This document shows, in pieces, positions 25,341 to 35,970 of a stretch of 64,000 nt of DNA (position 1 is its first letter; every line of letters begins with the position of its first letter). The stretch is from NCBI GenBank assembly GCA_947454705.1, contig CANGKZ010000007.1, positions 62,001 to 126,000 on the forward strand. The letters run 5' to 3'. Source of the stretch: Verrucomicrobiota bacterium. Its GTDB lineage: Bacteria > Verrucomicrobiota > Verrucomicrobiia > Limisphaerales > UBA9464. The position numbers and the translations under genes were made by a program. Under the pieces are notes generated by a model. The model worked only from the letters and a program-made list of their open reading frames with translations. It was not told the origin of the DNA and made no database searches.

Positions 25341-26183
25341 ATGTCCACTCCCTCTCCCATCCAAATCCCCGCGGGGCGCGCATCGGTCGAAACACGTGGC
25401 GGAAGTGCGCGTGCATTCACGTTGATCGAGTTGCTGGTGGTGATCGCCATCATCGCGATTCTCGCCGGCATGTTGCTGCCAGCGCTGGGGCGGGCGAAGA
25501 GCCGGGCGCAGGGCGCATTGTGTCTGTCGAATCTCAAGCAGCTGCACCTCGGGTGGAAGCTGTACGGCGACGATCATCAGGATCGCCTCGCCCCAAACCA
25601 CGGGGTGGGGGAGACACGTGCGCGTCGGCAGAACTGGGTCAACCATGTGATGAACTGGGAGGACTCGGAGGAGAACACCAACACGATCTATCTCACCGAG
25701 GCCAAGCTTGGATCGTACGTGGGACGCTCGGTGCCGGTGTTCAAGTGCCCTTCGGATCAATCACGCTCCCTGATTGGCCCGCGGACGCGCAGCTACTCGA
25801 TGAATTCCCTGGTCGGGGATCCGGGCGAGCTTACCAACAAGTTCAATCCGTCGTTCATCCAGTGCTTCAAGGAGTCGGACGCCACGGCGCCGTCGAACCT
25901 GTTCGTGTTCCTTGATGAGCATCCGGACACCATCAACGACGGGTTTTTCATGAACCGTCTCGAGGAGGCTCCGAAGTGGGGAAATCTTCCGGCGAGCTAT
26001 CACAACGGCACGGGGAATCTCACCTTTGCCGACGGCCATACCGAGTCGCATCGCTGGGCAGTCACGGCGGGGCCGGGCGCGACGGTGCGTCCCAATGTGA
26101 AGGGCGGGGCGGGAGGGATTTTTGCGGCGGATCCGACCACCGACTGGGACTGGCTCCGGGAACGATCCGGCGTTCGACGCTAG
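25341..26183 (+). CDS. type II secretion-type pseudopilin with H-X9-DG region
   Basis: The 280-residue protein has a prepilin N terminus: a basic leader (about 25 residues), then [19 protein letters not shown] with the conserved Glu five residues into the mature form, then a helical stalk and a globular domain. The C-terminal part has [19 protein letters not shown], the H-X9-DG type motif of the large pseudopilin families of Planctomycetes and Verrucomicrobia. It is probably processed by a prepilin peptidase and carried to the surface. No secretion machinery is encoded nearby; such genes are often dispersed in high copy. Confidence 0.88.
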   Translation: MSTPSPIQIPAGRASVETRGGSARAFTLIELLVVIAIIAILAGMLLPALGRAKSRAQGALCLSNLKQLHLGWKLYGDDHQDRLAPNHGVGETRARRQNWVNHVMNWEDSEENTNTIYLTEAKLGSYVGRSVPVFKCPSDQSRSLIGPRTRSYSMNSLVGDPGELTNKFNPSFIQCFKESDATAPSNLFVFLDEHPDTINDGFFMNRLEEAPKWGNLPASYHNGTGNLTFADGHTESHRWAVTAGPGATVRPNVKGGAGGIFAADPTTDWDWLRERSGVRR

Positions 26184-26228
26184 CAGCGCTGACTTGCCCG
26201 CGGGGCGGGAAATCCGCTACCCAGCGGG

Positions 26229-27065
26229 ATGCGCCTCGATTCCCACCAGCATTTTTGGAACTACTCCGCGACGGAGTATCCGTGGATTCCGACCGGGTCC
26301 GCCCTGCAGCGGAACTGGCTTCCGGAAGATCTCGACGCCCTTCAAGCCCCGCTGGCGTTGGATGGATCGATCGCGGTGCAGGCGCGTCAATCGTTGGAAG
26401 AATCGCGCTGGCTTTTGGAACTCGCCGCGAAAAACCCGCGCATTCGTGGGGTGGTGGGCTGGGTGGATCTCCGGTCCGAGAAGGTGGCGGAGTCGCTCGC
26501 TGAGTTTTCGAAGAATCCAAAGTTTGTCGGCGTTCGACACGTGGTGCAGGACGAGCCGGACGACCGTTTCATGCTTCGCCCCGAGTTCCTGCGCGGGATC
26601 GCGCAGTTGCGTGCCTTCAAGCTGACCTACGACATCCTCATTTATCCGAAGCAACTCCCCGCCGCGATCGAGCTGGTTCGGCAGTTTCCCGATCAGCCCT
26701 TCGTGCTCGATCACATTGCCAAGCCGTTCATCAAGGACGGCCAGATTTCCCCGTGGCGGGAGCAGATCCGCGAACTCGCGTCGTTCCCCAACCTCTGCTG
26801 CAAGGTGTCGGGCATGGTGACCGAGGCGGATCACCGGCAGTGGAGTCCTGACGATTTTCTGCCATTCCTGGACGTGGTGTTCGGCGCGTTTGGGCCGGAC
26901 CGCTTGATGTTCGGATCTGACTGGCCGGTGTGCCTTCTAGCCGCGGGCTATGAACAGGTGTTCTCGCTGGTGCGCGACTACGCGTTGCGGGCCGCGCCGG
27001 ATGCCGCGGCACAGGAGGCGATCTTCGGCGGAACTGCGGCGAAGTTCTATCTCGGGCGCAGGTAA
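26229..27065 (+). CDS. amidohydrolase-fold lactonase, L-fuconolactonase-like
   Basis: The 278-residue protein is a metal-dependent TIM-barrel hydrolase of the COG3618 type. MRLDSHQHFW holds the HxH metal ligands; FVGVRHVVQDEPDD, FVLDHIAKP and MFGSDWPVC (Asp ligand) complete the expected pattern. Known members hydrolyse L-fucono-1,5-lactone or related lactones. It may follow the alcohol dehydrogenase at 24276 in a sugar-oxidation route, although a pseudopilin gene intervenes. Confidence 0.85.
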   Translation: MRLDSHQHFWNYSATEYPWIPTGSALQRNWLPEDLDALQAPLALDGSIAVQARQSLEESRWLLELAAKNPRIRGVVGWVDLRSEKVAESLAEFSKNPKFVGVRHVVQDEPDDRFMLRPEFLRGIAQLRAFKLTYDILIYPKQLPAAIELVRQFPDQPFVLDHIAKPFIKDGQISPWREQIRELASFPNLCCKVSGMVTEADHRQWSPDDFLPFLDVVFGAFGPDRLMFGSDWPVCLLAAGYEQVFSLVRDYALRAAPDAAAQEAIFGGTAAKFYLGRR

Positions 27066-27093
27066 CGCATCGCTCGCGGAATGCGGGCGTGTA

Positions 27094-27135
27094 CCAGAAA
27101 AGAAACATCCCCACCCGGACGGCCGGATGGGGATG
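27094..27135 (-). terminator. intrinsic terminator for the leftward outer-membrane protein gene
   Basis: CATCCCCACCCGG (27106-27118) pairs with CCGGATGGGGATG (27123-27135) with one mismatch and a four-base loop. On the minus strand the stem is followed by TTTCTTTTCTGG, the expected U-rich tail. It lies 43 bases past the stop of the gene at 27179, between two convergent genes. Confidence 0.8.
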
Positions 27136-27178
27136 CTGCACACAGTCCGATAACTTCAGGAGGGAAGATCTCTTTGGC

Positions 27179-28348
27179 TTAGAACCGCACAGCGAGGCTT
27201 GCGGTCACGACGTAATCGGCGAAGGCGGCGTCGCCGTGGATGTCCCGGCCGGCGACCACCGATGCGGCCTGGTCGGCAAGGCTGCGCTCGCGGTTGCGGT
27301 AGAGGGCGAATGGCACCGCGAGATTGAAGGTGTAGCGGCCCTTCATGACCTGGATGCCGGGTTCAATGGCCACGGCGAATCCGGGACGACGGAAGCCATC
27401 GCTGCCGCCGACGAGATCTTCCACGGGCACGCCTTCGATGCGACCAGCGAGGCTGGCGGACAGCCCCCACTTCGGCGCCAGGGTGTAGGCAAAGCCGCCG
27501 CGGGCGAAGTATTGGTCCGGAATGGACATGAAGTGCTCGTAGTAAGAGGCGGCACTCGGGGTGGCGGTGATTTTGCCAGGCGTGGTGGAGTTATTATCGC
27601 GCCAGGTGAGAACGCCGTTTTGGTTCTCAGGATTGAACAGGTAGGACGCTTGGAAGAAGGCTTCGGTGCGGTCGAAGATCTCGCGGTAGGCGTTGATCTC
27701 CACGGCCACGCCCCATCCGCCGTCACCCGGCTGGATGGATTGATCCACGGGACGAACCACCGGGCCGGTGGTGGTCAGGAAGGTGTCGGTTGCACCCTTT
27801 TCACCGGTCGGAGCTTTGAGGCCGATTCCGATCTGGATGTTGCCCTTCAATCCGGCGGTGGAAGGGTTCCAGAGCCAGCCGTATCCGGTCAGGCGCATGT
27901 CGCCGATGCCGGAGGCGTGGGTGTAGTAACGAATGCTGTTGTAGTTGGTGGGCGCCAGCGAAGACCGATCGGAAGTCGCGAACGGGAGGGTTAGGGCTGC
28001 GCTGAACCGGGTAGAGAAGGAGTATTGCAGCGACAGGTCGATGAAGCTGGTGTGATTGATGACCTGATTGGCGCGGTCCTGGCGGACGGTCTGCTCCTCA
28101 TCCCCGACGAAATGCCGGTGGGAATGAAGCCATCGATACGCCACCGAGGCCACCCAGTCGCCAGCCACGAGGTCGGCGTCCTGCGGATGCGCGCTTTCGG
28201 ACGGATGCACCATGCACATGCTGGAGCCGCGCACGGCGACGCAGCCCTGGGCGAGGCCGCTGGTGGTGGACTGCGACAGCGCAAGTGCGAACGTCAATGC
28301 GCCCGCTGCACTGCCGAGGGAAAGGGTATTGCGGGTGGTGTGAGTCAT
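27179..28348 (-). CDS. outer-membrane beta-barrel protein, transporter-like
   Basis: The 389-residue protein starts at ATG 28348 with a signal peptide (residues 1-34, cleavage near LAQG). The mature part alternates short amphipathic strands such as SFIDLSLQYSFSTRFSAALTLPF, ending YVVTASLAVRF with a C-terminal Phe, the signal for BAM-mediated outer-membrane insertion. Its layout resembles the phenol-degradation/MetA-type channel family, but I cannot name a substrate. CVAVRGSSMC near the mature N terminus may form a disulfide. A terminator follows. Confidence 0.7.
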   Translation of the reverse strand: MTHTTRNTLSLGSAAGALTFALALSQSTTSGLAQGCVAVRGSSMCMVHPSESAHPQDADLVAGDWVASVAYRWLHSHRHFVGDEEQTVRQDRANQVINHTSFIDLSLQYSFSTRFSAALTLPFATSDRSSLAPTNYNSIRYYTHASGIGDMRLTGYGWLWNPSTAGLKGNIQIGIGLKAPTGEKGATDTFLTTTGPVVRPVDQSIQPGDGGWGVAVEINAYREIFDRTEAFFQASYLFNPENQNGVLTWRDNNSTTPGKITATPSAASYYEHFMSIPDQYFARGGFAYTLAPKWGLSASLAGRIEGVPVEDLVGGSDGFRRPGFAVAIEPGIQVMKGRYTFNLAVPFALYRNRERSLADQAASVVAGRDIHGDAAFADYVVTASLAVRF

Positions 28349-28464
28349 GGAGCGGTGGATGAAATACACCGCGGCCCATGAGGGGACGTTGTTGCCGGGA
28401 TTAGATGCCGGGATCTTGGGGTGAACTGCCGGAATCGAGGGGGAGGAACTGCATTCCCCTGGGG

Positions 28465-29268
28465 TCAAATTGCGTTACGCGAGCGGGAACGTACTTCGAG
28501 CTGATAGCGTCCACGTCGGCGCGACACCTGCACCCGGGCATGGAACACCTTACTCAGGTGCTCGGAGGTGAGGGTGGTCTTCACCGGTCCGGCGGCGACG
28601 ACGCGTCCTTCGCGGAGAAGCAGCGCGTCGGTGAAGCACGGGGTGATTTCCTCGACGTGATGCGTGATCAGGAGCATCGACGGGGCCTGCGGAGTGCGGG
28701 CGAGTCGTCCGAGGAATTGGAGAAAATGCTCGCGGGCCACGGGGTCGAGGCCGGCGCAGGGTTCATCGAGAATGAGCAGGCGGGGCCGGCTCATCAGAGC
28801 CCGTGCAATGAGGATGCGTTGACGCTCGCCCTGGCTCAGGACGGCCCAGGGGCGGTCGGCGAGATAACCCGCTTCGACGCGTGCGAGAAGCGTGCGCGCG
28901 ATGCGTTGTTCGGCCGGGGAGGGTTCGCCCCAGTAGTCGATCATCGCGTGACGCCCACTCGCAACGGTGTGGAGCGCGGGCTCGGAGTCGGCCATCAGCT
29001 GGCGAACCGAAGAGCTGACGATTCCGATCCGCGTACGAAGCGCGCGCCAGTCGCTCTCGCCAAAGCGTTTTCCGAGAAGATCAATCTCCCCACGCGTGGG
29101 CATGAGGTAGCCCGTGACCGCGGCGATGAGGGAGGTTTTTCCCGATCCGTTGGCGCCGAGCACCGCCCAGTGGCGACCGCGTTTCACGGTCCAGGAGATG
29201 CCGTCGAGAATGACCGTGCCGTCCCGGACCAGCGAAAGATCCGAGACTTGAAGAATGGGGGCGCTCAC
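28465..29268 (-). CDS. ABC transporter ATP-binding protein, YlmA-like
   Basis: The 267-residue ATPase starts at GTG 29268, overlapping the stop of the nucleotidyltransferase gene (GTGA). Walker A is GANGSGKTS, the signature LSQGERQR, Walker B LLILDEPCAGLD and the H-loop LLITHH. It resembles the YlmA/ModF group of stand-alone ABC ATPases. No permease is encoded beside it, so either it works with distant membrane partners or it has a non-transport role. Confidence 0.85.
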   Translation of the reverse strand: MSAPILQVSDLSLVRDGTVILDGISWTVKRGRHWAVLGANGSGKTSLIAAVTGYLMPTRGEIDLLGKRFGESDWRALRTRIGIVSSSVRQLMADSEPALHTVASGRHAMIDYWGEPSPAEQRIARTLLARVEAGYLADRPWAVLSQGERQRILIARALMSRPRLLILDEPCAGLDPVAREHFLQFLGRLARTPQAPSMLLITHHVEEITPCFTDALLLREGRVVAAGPVKTTLTSEHLSKVFHARVQVSRRRGRYQLEVRSRSRNAI

Positions 29269-30011
29269 CGTTTGGCAAAAATGCGATTGGCTTCTTCGAG
29301 GGTTTCCTTCGATCCGATGTCGTACCAGATGCCGGGAACCGGCCACGCCAGCACCGGAACGCGCGGGCAGAGCCATTGCATGAGGCGTCCCGGTTGGTCG
29401 GGATTGTTGCCCTCGGCGACGTACTGACGGATGAGGGGCAGGGTGGTGCGCGGATAGTAGTAAAGCGCGATGCCTACGTGTGTGGTTTCGGGGCGTTCCG
29501 GCTTCTCGGTGAAGCTGAGAACCCGTCCGGACCGGTCGAGCTCCACCGTGCCGTACTTCTTGGCGAGATCGAGCGAACCGGTGTCGTACACGCCGAGCAC
29601 GGGGCTGGTCTGCTTGCGGCAGAATTCCCCGAACGGTGCCAACGATTGGCTGAACAGATTGTCGCCCGCGACCACGATCAGGTCGTCATCGATCTTCTCC
29701 TGCTCCAGGACGAGGTTCAGATCCCCAATGGCGCCAAGCTTGTCGGAATCGGAGGTGGAACCGTCGTTTACGATTGTGAATTCCAGCGGGGATTTGGTGG
29801 CGCGGTAATTTGCGGCCCAGCGTTCGAAATGAGGCGAAAACCGGGCGTTGGTGGCGATGTAGACGCGGTCGATCCCGGGAATGGGAGCCAGGTTGTCGAG
29901 GACGAAGTCGATCATCGGACGTCCGGCAACCGGCAGCAACGGCTTGGGCTGCGTCAGGGTCAGCGGATGAAGCCGGGTGGCATATCCGGCGGCGAGAACG
30001 AGAACTTTCAT
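29265..30011 (-). CDS. sugar-1-phosphate nucleotidyltransferase
   Basis: The 248-residue protein opens with MKVLVLAAGYATRLHPLT and QPKPLLPVAGRPM, the nucleotide-binding signature of RmlA/GlmU-type enzymes, followed by VAGDNLF (metal-binding Asp) and FTEKPERPETTHVGIALY. It should join a sugar 1-phosphate to an NTP, giving an NDP-sugar and pyrophosphate; glucose-1-phosphate thymidylyl- or mannose-1-phosphate guanylyltransferase are the options. An upstream in-frame ATG (30068) is less likely because homologs start at MKVLVLAAG. It is coupled to the ABC ATPase. Confidence 0.87.
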   Translation of the reverse strand: MKVLVLAAGYATRLHPLTLTQPKPLLPVAGRPMIDFVLDNLAPIPGIDRVYIATNARFSPHFERWAANYRATKSPLEFTIVNDGSTSDSDKLGAIGDLNLVLEQEKIDDDLIVVAGDNLFSQSLAPFGEFCRKQTSPVLGVYDTGSLDLAKKYGTVELDRSGRVLSFTEKPERPETTHVGIALYYYPRTTLPLIRQYVAEGNNPDQPGRLMQWLCPRVPVLAWPVPGIWYDIGSKETLEEANRIFAKR

Positions 30012-30109
30012 TGGTTCATGCTCAACAGGTGAAGCCGTGAGTGTTTCCGTCCTTCCGCTGAATTTCAACGTTCCTGATGCAAGGTCTCAGGTGAGATCCG
30101 GGCATCGGC

Positions 30110-31882
30110 TCATTTGCCGGCGTCGAATAGTTCCGGAGCCACCGATCGCGCGAATTCGTGCGAGATTCGCAGGGTTTCCTCCGCCGTGGAGAGTTTCAGG
30201 GCGCGGTCGGCGAGATCGCGCGCCTCGGAGGTGCGCATGCGGCGCAGCAGGAATTTTGCCGCCGGGATGACTGCAGGGGTGGCGCTCAATTCGTCCACAC
30301 CGAGTCCGACCAGAAGCGGCAGCATGGAGGGGTCACCGGCCATTTCCCCGCAAACGCCGACCCAGGCTCCGCGTCGGCGTGCGGCGGCGACGGTCATCTG
30401 GATCAGCCGCAGCACCGCGGGATGCGTGGGGCAGTGCAGATGTGCAACGCGGTCGTTCATGCGATCGACGGCCAACGTGTATTGGGTGAGATCGTTCGTT
30501 CCGAGGCTGAAAAACTGAACGTGCGGAGCGAGCGCGTCGGCAATCAGCGCCGCCGACGGAATTTCAATCATCGCCCCAACTTCCATGGTCGGATCGAACG
30601 CAATGCCCTCGGACTTCAGTTCGGCGCGGCAGGATTCGAGGAGCTGATTTGCAGCCACGAGTTCCTCCACCGAGGAGATCATCGGGTACATCAGCTTGGC
30701 GCAGCCGAACGCGCTGGCCCGCAGGACGGCCCGCAGCTGGGCGCGGAAGAGGTCGGTGTGGGCGAGGCTGATCCGGATCGCGCGCCAGCCCAGGAACGGA
30801 TTGGCTTCGACCTGCTGTCCGGGAAAGACCTTGTCGCCGCCGAGGTCGAGGGTGCGGATCACCACCGGAGAGGGGGCGCAGGCCGACACGACATCGCGGT
30901 AGGCCTGAAACTGCTGCTCCTCATCCGGCGGTTCTGATCGGTTCAGAAAGAGAAACTCGCTGCGGAACAGCCCTACGCCTTCGGAGCCCGACGCGCGAAC
31001 CGCAGCAACATCGGAGGGTTCCTCGATGTTTGAAGCCAGGATCAATCGGGTGCCATCGAGCGTGACGGCCGCCTGGTCCCTGAGGTCGGCGAGGCGCTGT
31101 TCGAGCGCCGCGTGGCGTTCGCGGATTTGTCCGTATTGAAAAAGGGTCGCGTCGGTTGGATGGACAATCAGCGCCCCGCCGTGTCCATCCACGAGCGCGT
31201 AGTCGCCGGTCTGAATCTTGCGGCTGGCATCTCCGAGTCCCGCCACGGCGGGAATGCGGAGCTTTCGCGCCATGATCGCCGTGTGACTGGTCTTGCCGCC
31301 GACATCGGTGGCGAAACCCAGCACCTTGGTGCGGTCGATCATCGCCGTCATGCTCGGCGTGATGTCATGGGCCACCAGAACGACCGGCTCGCGGATGCGC
31401 GACAGTTCGCTCTCTCCGGAAAGTCCGAGAAGCTGGTTCAAGACGCGACTGGCGACGTCGCGAATGTCCGCCGCGCGCTCGCGCAGGTATTCATCCTCCG
31501 CAGCGTCGAGGGCGCTGGCGTAGCGGCTCGCCACCGCATTGAAGGCGGCCTCCGCGTTGCGGTGTTTGTCGCGGATCAGCGACTTCACCTGGCTGAGCAG
31601 GGTGACGTCTTCCAGGACGAGCAGGTGGGCTTCGAAGATCCCGGCCTCGTGCGCGCCCATGGCGGCGGTGACGCGGCGTTGGACCTCCTGAATCTGGTGC
31701 CGGGTGGCGACCAGCGCGTGTTGGAATCGCTCCAACTCGCGTTCGGTCTCGTCGGCGGGAATGGAATGATCGGGGATTTCCGGTTCTCCCTGGCTGATCC
31801 GGAGAACCCGGGCATGCGCCACCCCGCCCGCAAGCGCGATGCCGCGATAAACTCTCTCCCCGGCTGGCTCTCGTTCCGGCAC
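30110..31882 (-). CDS. ptsI: phosphoenolpyruvate-protein phosphotransferase (PTS enzyme I)
   Basis: The 590-residue enzyme autophosphorylates from PEP on a histidine and passes the phosphate to HPr. The active-site block GGKTSHTAIMARKLRIPA contains H200; the PEP-binding half has TLDLGGDKVFPGQ, FSLGTNDLTQYTLAVDR and the catalytic Cys in GVCGEMAGD. Length and domain order match canonical EI, without the GAF domain of the nitrogen PTS paralog. No ptsH or sugar EII genes are nearby. pabA/trpG lies 64 bases upstream on the same strand. Confidence 0.95.
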   Translation of the reverse strand: MPEREPAGERVYRGIALAGGVAHARVLRISQGEPEIPDHSIPADETERELERFQHALVATRHQIQEVQRRVTAAMGAHEAGIFEAHLLVLEDVTLLSQVKSLIRDKHRNAEAAFNAVASRYASALDAAEDEYLRERAADIRDVASRVLNQLLGLSGESELSRIREPVVLVAHDITPSMTAMIDRTKVLGFATDVGGKTSHTAIMARKLRIPAVAGLGDASRKIQTGDYALVDGHGGALIVHPTDATLFQYGQIRERHAALEQRLADLRDQAAVTLDGTRLILASNIEEPSDVAAVRASGSEGVGLFRSEFLFLNRSEPPDEEQQFQAYRDVVSACAPSPVVIRTLDLGGDKVFPGQQVEANPFLGWRAIRISLAHTDLFRAQLRAVLRASAFGCAKLMYPMISSVEELVAANQLLESCRAELKSEGIAFDPTMEVGAMIEIPSAALIADALAPHVQFFSLGTNDLTQYTLAVDRMNDRVAHLHCPTHPAVLRLIQMTVAAARRRGAWVGVCGEMAGDPSMLPLLVGLGVDELSATPAVIPAAKFLLRRMRTSEARDLADRALKLSTAEETLRISHEFARSVAPELFDAGK

Positions 31883-31946
31883 GACGGAGGATTACGAAAC
31901 GAACACGACGAAGGGAATGGGTTTTTCCGGGGAACCGAACGATTCC

Positions 31947-32531
31947 TCAGGCCTTCGGCGTCTCGGGCAGGCGGAGGAAGTTCGAGAGCAGCTGGCGGCC
32001 GTTTTCCGTGAGAATGCTCTCCGGGTGGAATTGAACGCCCCAGATCGGCAGCGTTTTGTGCCGCAATCCCATGATCTCCTCCTCGGCCGTCCATGCGGTG
32101 ATCTCCAGGCAGTCAGGAATCGAGTCGCGCCGCGCCACCAGCGAGTGATAGCGCGTGGCATTGAAGGGATTCGGCATGCTGGAAAAGAGCTCGGTCCCGG
32201 TGTGGAAAATGGGCGAGGTCTTCCCGTGCATCATGCGGTAATTCACCACCACCTCGGCGCCAAAGGTGTGGGCGATGCACTGGTGCCCGAGGCAGACGCC
32301 CAAAATTGGTACCCGCCGATCGGAGAAGGCCTTCAGCAGCTCGTTGGACAGGCCGGCCTCGCGGGGCGAGCAGGGCCCGGGCGAAATGAGGACCCGTTCG
32401 GGCTTCAGGGCCAGGGCCGCCTCGACGGAGATCTGGTCGTTGCGGTGAACCTGGAGATCCACGCCCATCTCGCCCAGGTATTGGACGAGGTTGAAGGTGA
32501 ACGAGTCGTAGTTGTCGATGACCAGAAGCAT
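31947..32531 (-). CDS. pabA: glutamine amidotransferase of anthranilate/aminodeoxychorismate synthase
   Basis: The 194-residue class I amidotransferase supplies ammonia to TrpE or Pab[20 protein letters not shown] at the start, [11 protein letters not shown], the nucleophile block GVCLGHQC (C80) and the FHPES His-Glu pair are all present. The gene could equally be called trpG; sharing between folate and tryptophan pathways is common. pabB and pabC are 15 kb to the left, and no trpE is present in the window. Confidence 0.9.
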   Translation of the reverse strand: MLLVIDNYDSFTFNLVQYLGEMGVDLQVHRNDQISVEAALALKPERVLISPGPCSPREAGLSNELLKAFSDRRVPILGVCLGHQCIAHTFGAEVVVNYRMMHGKTSPIFHTGTELFSSMPNPFNATRYHSLVARRDSIPDCLEITAWTAEEEIMGLRHKTLPIWGVQFHPESILTENGRQLLSNFLRLPETPKA

Positions 32532-32635
32532 CGGGGCGGACCATAGCGGCCGGCGCGACGTCGGGGAAGTCCCGTCGTGCAGCCGGCGCATTCCGTCTTT
32601 TCTCCGGCAGGATCGGTCCGTATGACTGGGGCGCC

Positions 32636-33565
32636 ATGATTCCCACCCGGACTCCCCACCGTCTTCACCGCATTGTCATCGGACTGGTCCTGCTGTTCAC
32701 TGCTTCGCGAATGCACGCTGCGGACACCTCCTGGAATCTCACGCTCCGCTCCCGCGCCGGGTCCACAAACGCCACTGGCAATGGCAACGATGCCCCGGCC
32801 GTGGTGGAAAAGAAGGTGACGTGGGATCCGAAGAAAACCGCGGTGATTGTCTGCGACATGTGGGACAACCACTGGTGCAAGGGCGCCGCCCAGCGCGTGG
32901 TGGAGCTGGCCGGGCCGATGAACGAAGTGTTGCGCAAGGCACGGGCGGATGGCGCGTTCATCATCCATGCCCCGAGCAGTGTCACCGGATTCTACCAGGA
33001 CACCCCGCAGCGTCGCGCCGCACGGACCGCCCCGTTTGCCATGGCCCCGGTTCCGCTCTCCACGGCCGATCGGTGGGGAACCAAATGGTGCTGGCCCGAT
33101 CCGGCCCGGGAACGGGATCTCCCGATCGATGACACGGATATGGGATGCGACTGCGCGGTGAAATGTACCATTCGTGATGCGTGGACCCGGCAGATCGCCA
33201 CGCTTCAGATCGAGCCCGGGGACGCGCTCACCGACGACGGCCAGGAGACCTTCAACCTGCTTCAGTCGCATCACATCGACAACGTGGTGCTGCTCGGCGT
33301 CCACCTCAACATGTGCGTCCTGGGGCGTCCCTTTGGAATCCGTCAGATGGTGAAGGTGGGCAAGAACGTCGCCCTGATGCGCGACATGACCGACACCATG
33401 TACAACCACGAGAAGCGCCCGCAGGTGAATCATTTTCGGGGCACGGATCTGGTGGTGGAGCATGTGGAGACCTACTGGTGTCCCTCCTTCACAAGTTCGG
33501 ACGTCACGGGCCGGCCGGCATTCCAATTCCGTCAAAGCACGGCGTCGGCCTCTTCCAAAAAGTAG
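32636..33565 (+). CDS. secreted isochorismatase-like cysteine hydrolase
   Basis: The 309-residue protein has a signal peptide (cleavage near MHAAD, residues 26-30) followed by an isochorismatase-fold domain. CDMWDNHW holds the catalytic Asp (D74), a Lys lies in the central region and [14 protein letters not shown] contains the nucleophile C227. An unusual Cys-rich insert, GCDCAVKCT (170-178), is present, compatible with disulfides outside the cytoplasm. Family members hydrolyse nicotinamide, N-carbamoyl compounds or isochorismate; the extracytoplasmic location makes a secreted amide hydrolase likelier than a siderophore enzyme. Confidence 0.8.
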   Translation: MIPTRTPHRLHRIVIGLVLLFTASRMHAADTSWNLTLRSRAGSTNATGNGNDAPAVVEKKVTWDPKKTAVIVCDMWDNHWCKGAAQRVVELAGPMNEVLRKARADGAFIIHAPSSVTGFYQDTPQRRAARTAPFAMAPVPLSTADRWGTKWCWPDPARERDLPIDDTDMGCDCAVKCTIRDAWTRQIATLQIEPGDALTDDGQETFNLLQSHHIDNVVLLGVHLNMCVLGRPFGIRQMVKVGKNVALMRDMTDTMYNHEKRPQVNHFRGTDLVVEHVETYWCPSFTSSDVTGRPAFQFRQSTASASSKK

Positions 33566-33655
33566 CGGAGTTCAGAGCGGTTTCCTTGCGGACTCCAGTT
33601 TTGGGCCCGCGGGGCTCTCCTGCGTTTTTCCTGGCCGTCATCGCTTTTCGTTCTC

Positions 33656-34387
33656 ATGCCTGATTCCACCACCCAGCCCGCCCGCCGTTTTCGCGGCCTC
33701 TTGATTCGTCGGGAAGTCTGGCTTCCCAGCTGGCGGTTGGTCTTGGTCTTGTTTTTGGTTTTTGCCGGAACGGGCCTGCTGGCAATTCGCGGACTGTGCC
33801 AGTTCCTCTCCCAGAATATTCGCGTCGGCGGCACGGTGCTGGTGATGGAGGGGTGGCCCCCGGATTTCGTGGTGGAGGCAACTGTCGCTGAGTTCCGTCG
33901 CGGCGGATATGAGCGAATTCTGGTGACCGGAGGGGCGATTCCGAAGGGACGTCCCTTATCGGAGTGGAAGAGCTATGCCGAGGTGGGGGCGACCACGCTG
34001 CGTCGTCTTGGCGTGCCGGCCGACCGGGTCATCCCGATTCCCGGGGGAGAGGTGGATCGTGATCGGACCTTTGATTCCGCCCTGGAGCTGCGTCACTGGA
34101 TGATGCGTGAGGGCGGCATTCCGTCGGTCATTCAGGTGGTGACCTGCGGGCCGCATGCGCGGAGGACCCGGATGATGTTTCAGGCGGCGCTCGGTTCCGG
34201 AACTCAGGTGGGAATGATCGCGGTTCCGGATCCTGCGTATCCGGCGGAGCACTGGTGGATCAACAGCATCGGCTTTCGGGAAACGATCGCGGAAACCGTC
34301 GCCTACACCTACGCCCGATTTTGGTTTCGTGCTCCCGAGTCGAAGGAATCCACCGCCGGAAAAACGGGTTCGAATGGGATCCGCTGA
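33656..34387 (+). CDS. YdcF/ElyC-like DUF218 membrane protein
   Basis: The 243-residue protein has one N-terminal membrane segment (about 27-48), then a DUF218 domain: VLVMEGWPPDFVVEATVAEF, RILVTGGAIPKG, IPGGEVDRDRTFDSALEL and TCGPHARRTRMMF. The C terminus resembles the SanA/ElyC group, linked to envelope biogenesis in E. coli through undecaprenyl lipid metabolism. A fold-level role in phosphate or polyprenyl chemistry is possible, but the activity is unknown. Confidence 0.78.
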   Translation: MPDSTTQPARRFRGLLIRREVWLPSWRLVLVLFLVFAGTGLLAIRGLCQFLSQNIRVGGTVLVMEGWPPDFVVEATVAEFRRGGYERILVTGGAIPKGRPLSEWKSYAEVGATTLRRLGVPADRVIPIPGGEVDRDRTFDSALELRHWMMREGGIPSVIQVVTCGPHARRTRMMFQAALGSGTQVGMIAVPDPAYPAEHWWINSIGFRETIAETVAYTYARFWFRAPESKESTAGKTGSNGIR

Positions 34388-34432
34388 CTGCGGCATTGAC
34401 AGGTCGCGGGGCGGAGGCGGACTCTTTTCCCG

Positions 34433-35812
<1,380 letters not shown>

Positions 35813-35855
35813 TCGATCCGGTCCCGGGCACAGCCCGATCCGGTTCCATCGCATC

Positions 35856-35887
35856 AAGGCGGCGAATTCACTTCGCCGCCTTTTTGC
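35856..35887 (+). terminator. intrinsic terminator after the exported oxidoreductase gene
   Basis: AAGGCGGCGAA (35856-35866) and TTCGCCGCCTT (35872-35882) form a perfect 11-bp stem with a five-base loop and a TTTTTGC tail. It insulates the biosynthetic cluster that begins at 35971. Confidence 0.9.
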
Positions 35888-35970
35888 TGCCTTCGAACCG
35901 TGGATGACCCGGCGGTCGGCGCTCCGTTTCGTGACCCTCCCGAGGCTTGAATCCCCGGGGGTTCGTCACC

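Noticed and set aside
28405-29427. 340-residue plus-strand frame
   Set aside because: Lies opposite the ABC ATPase, which has all Walker and signature motifs.
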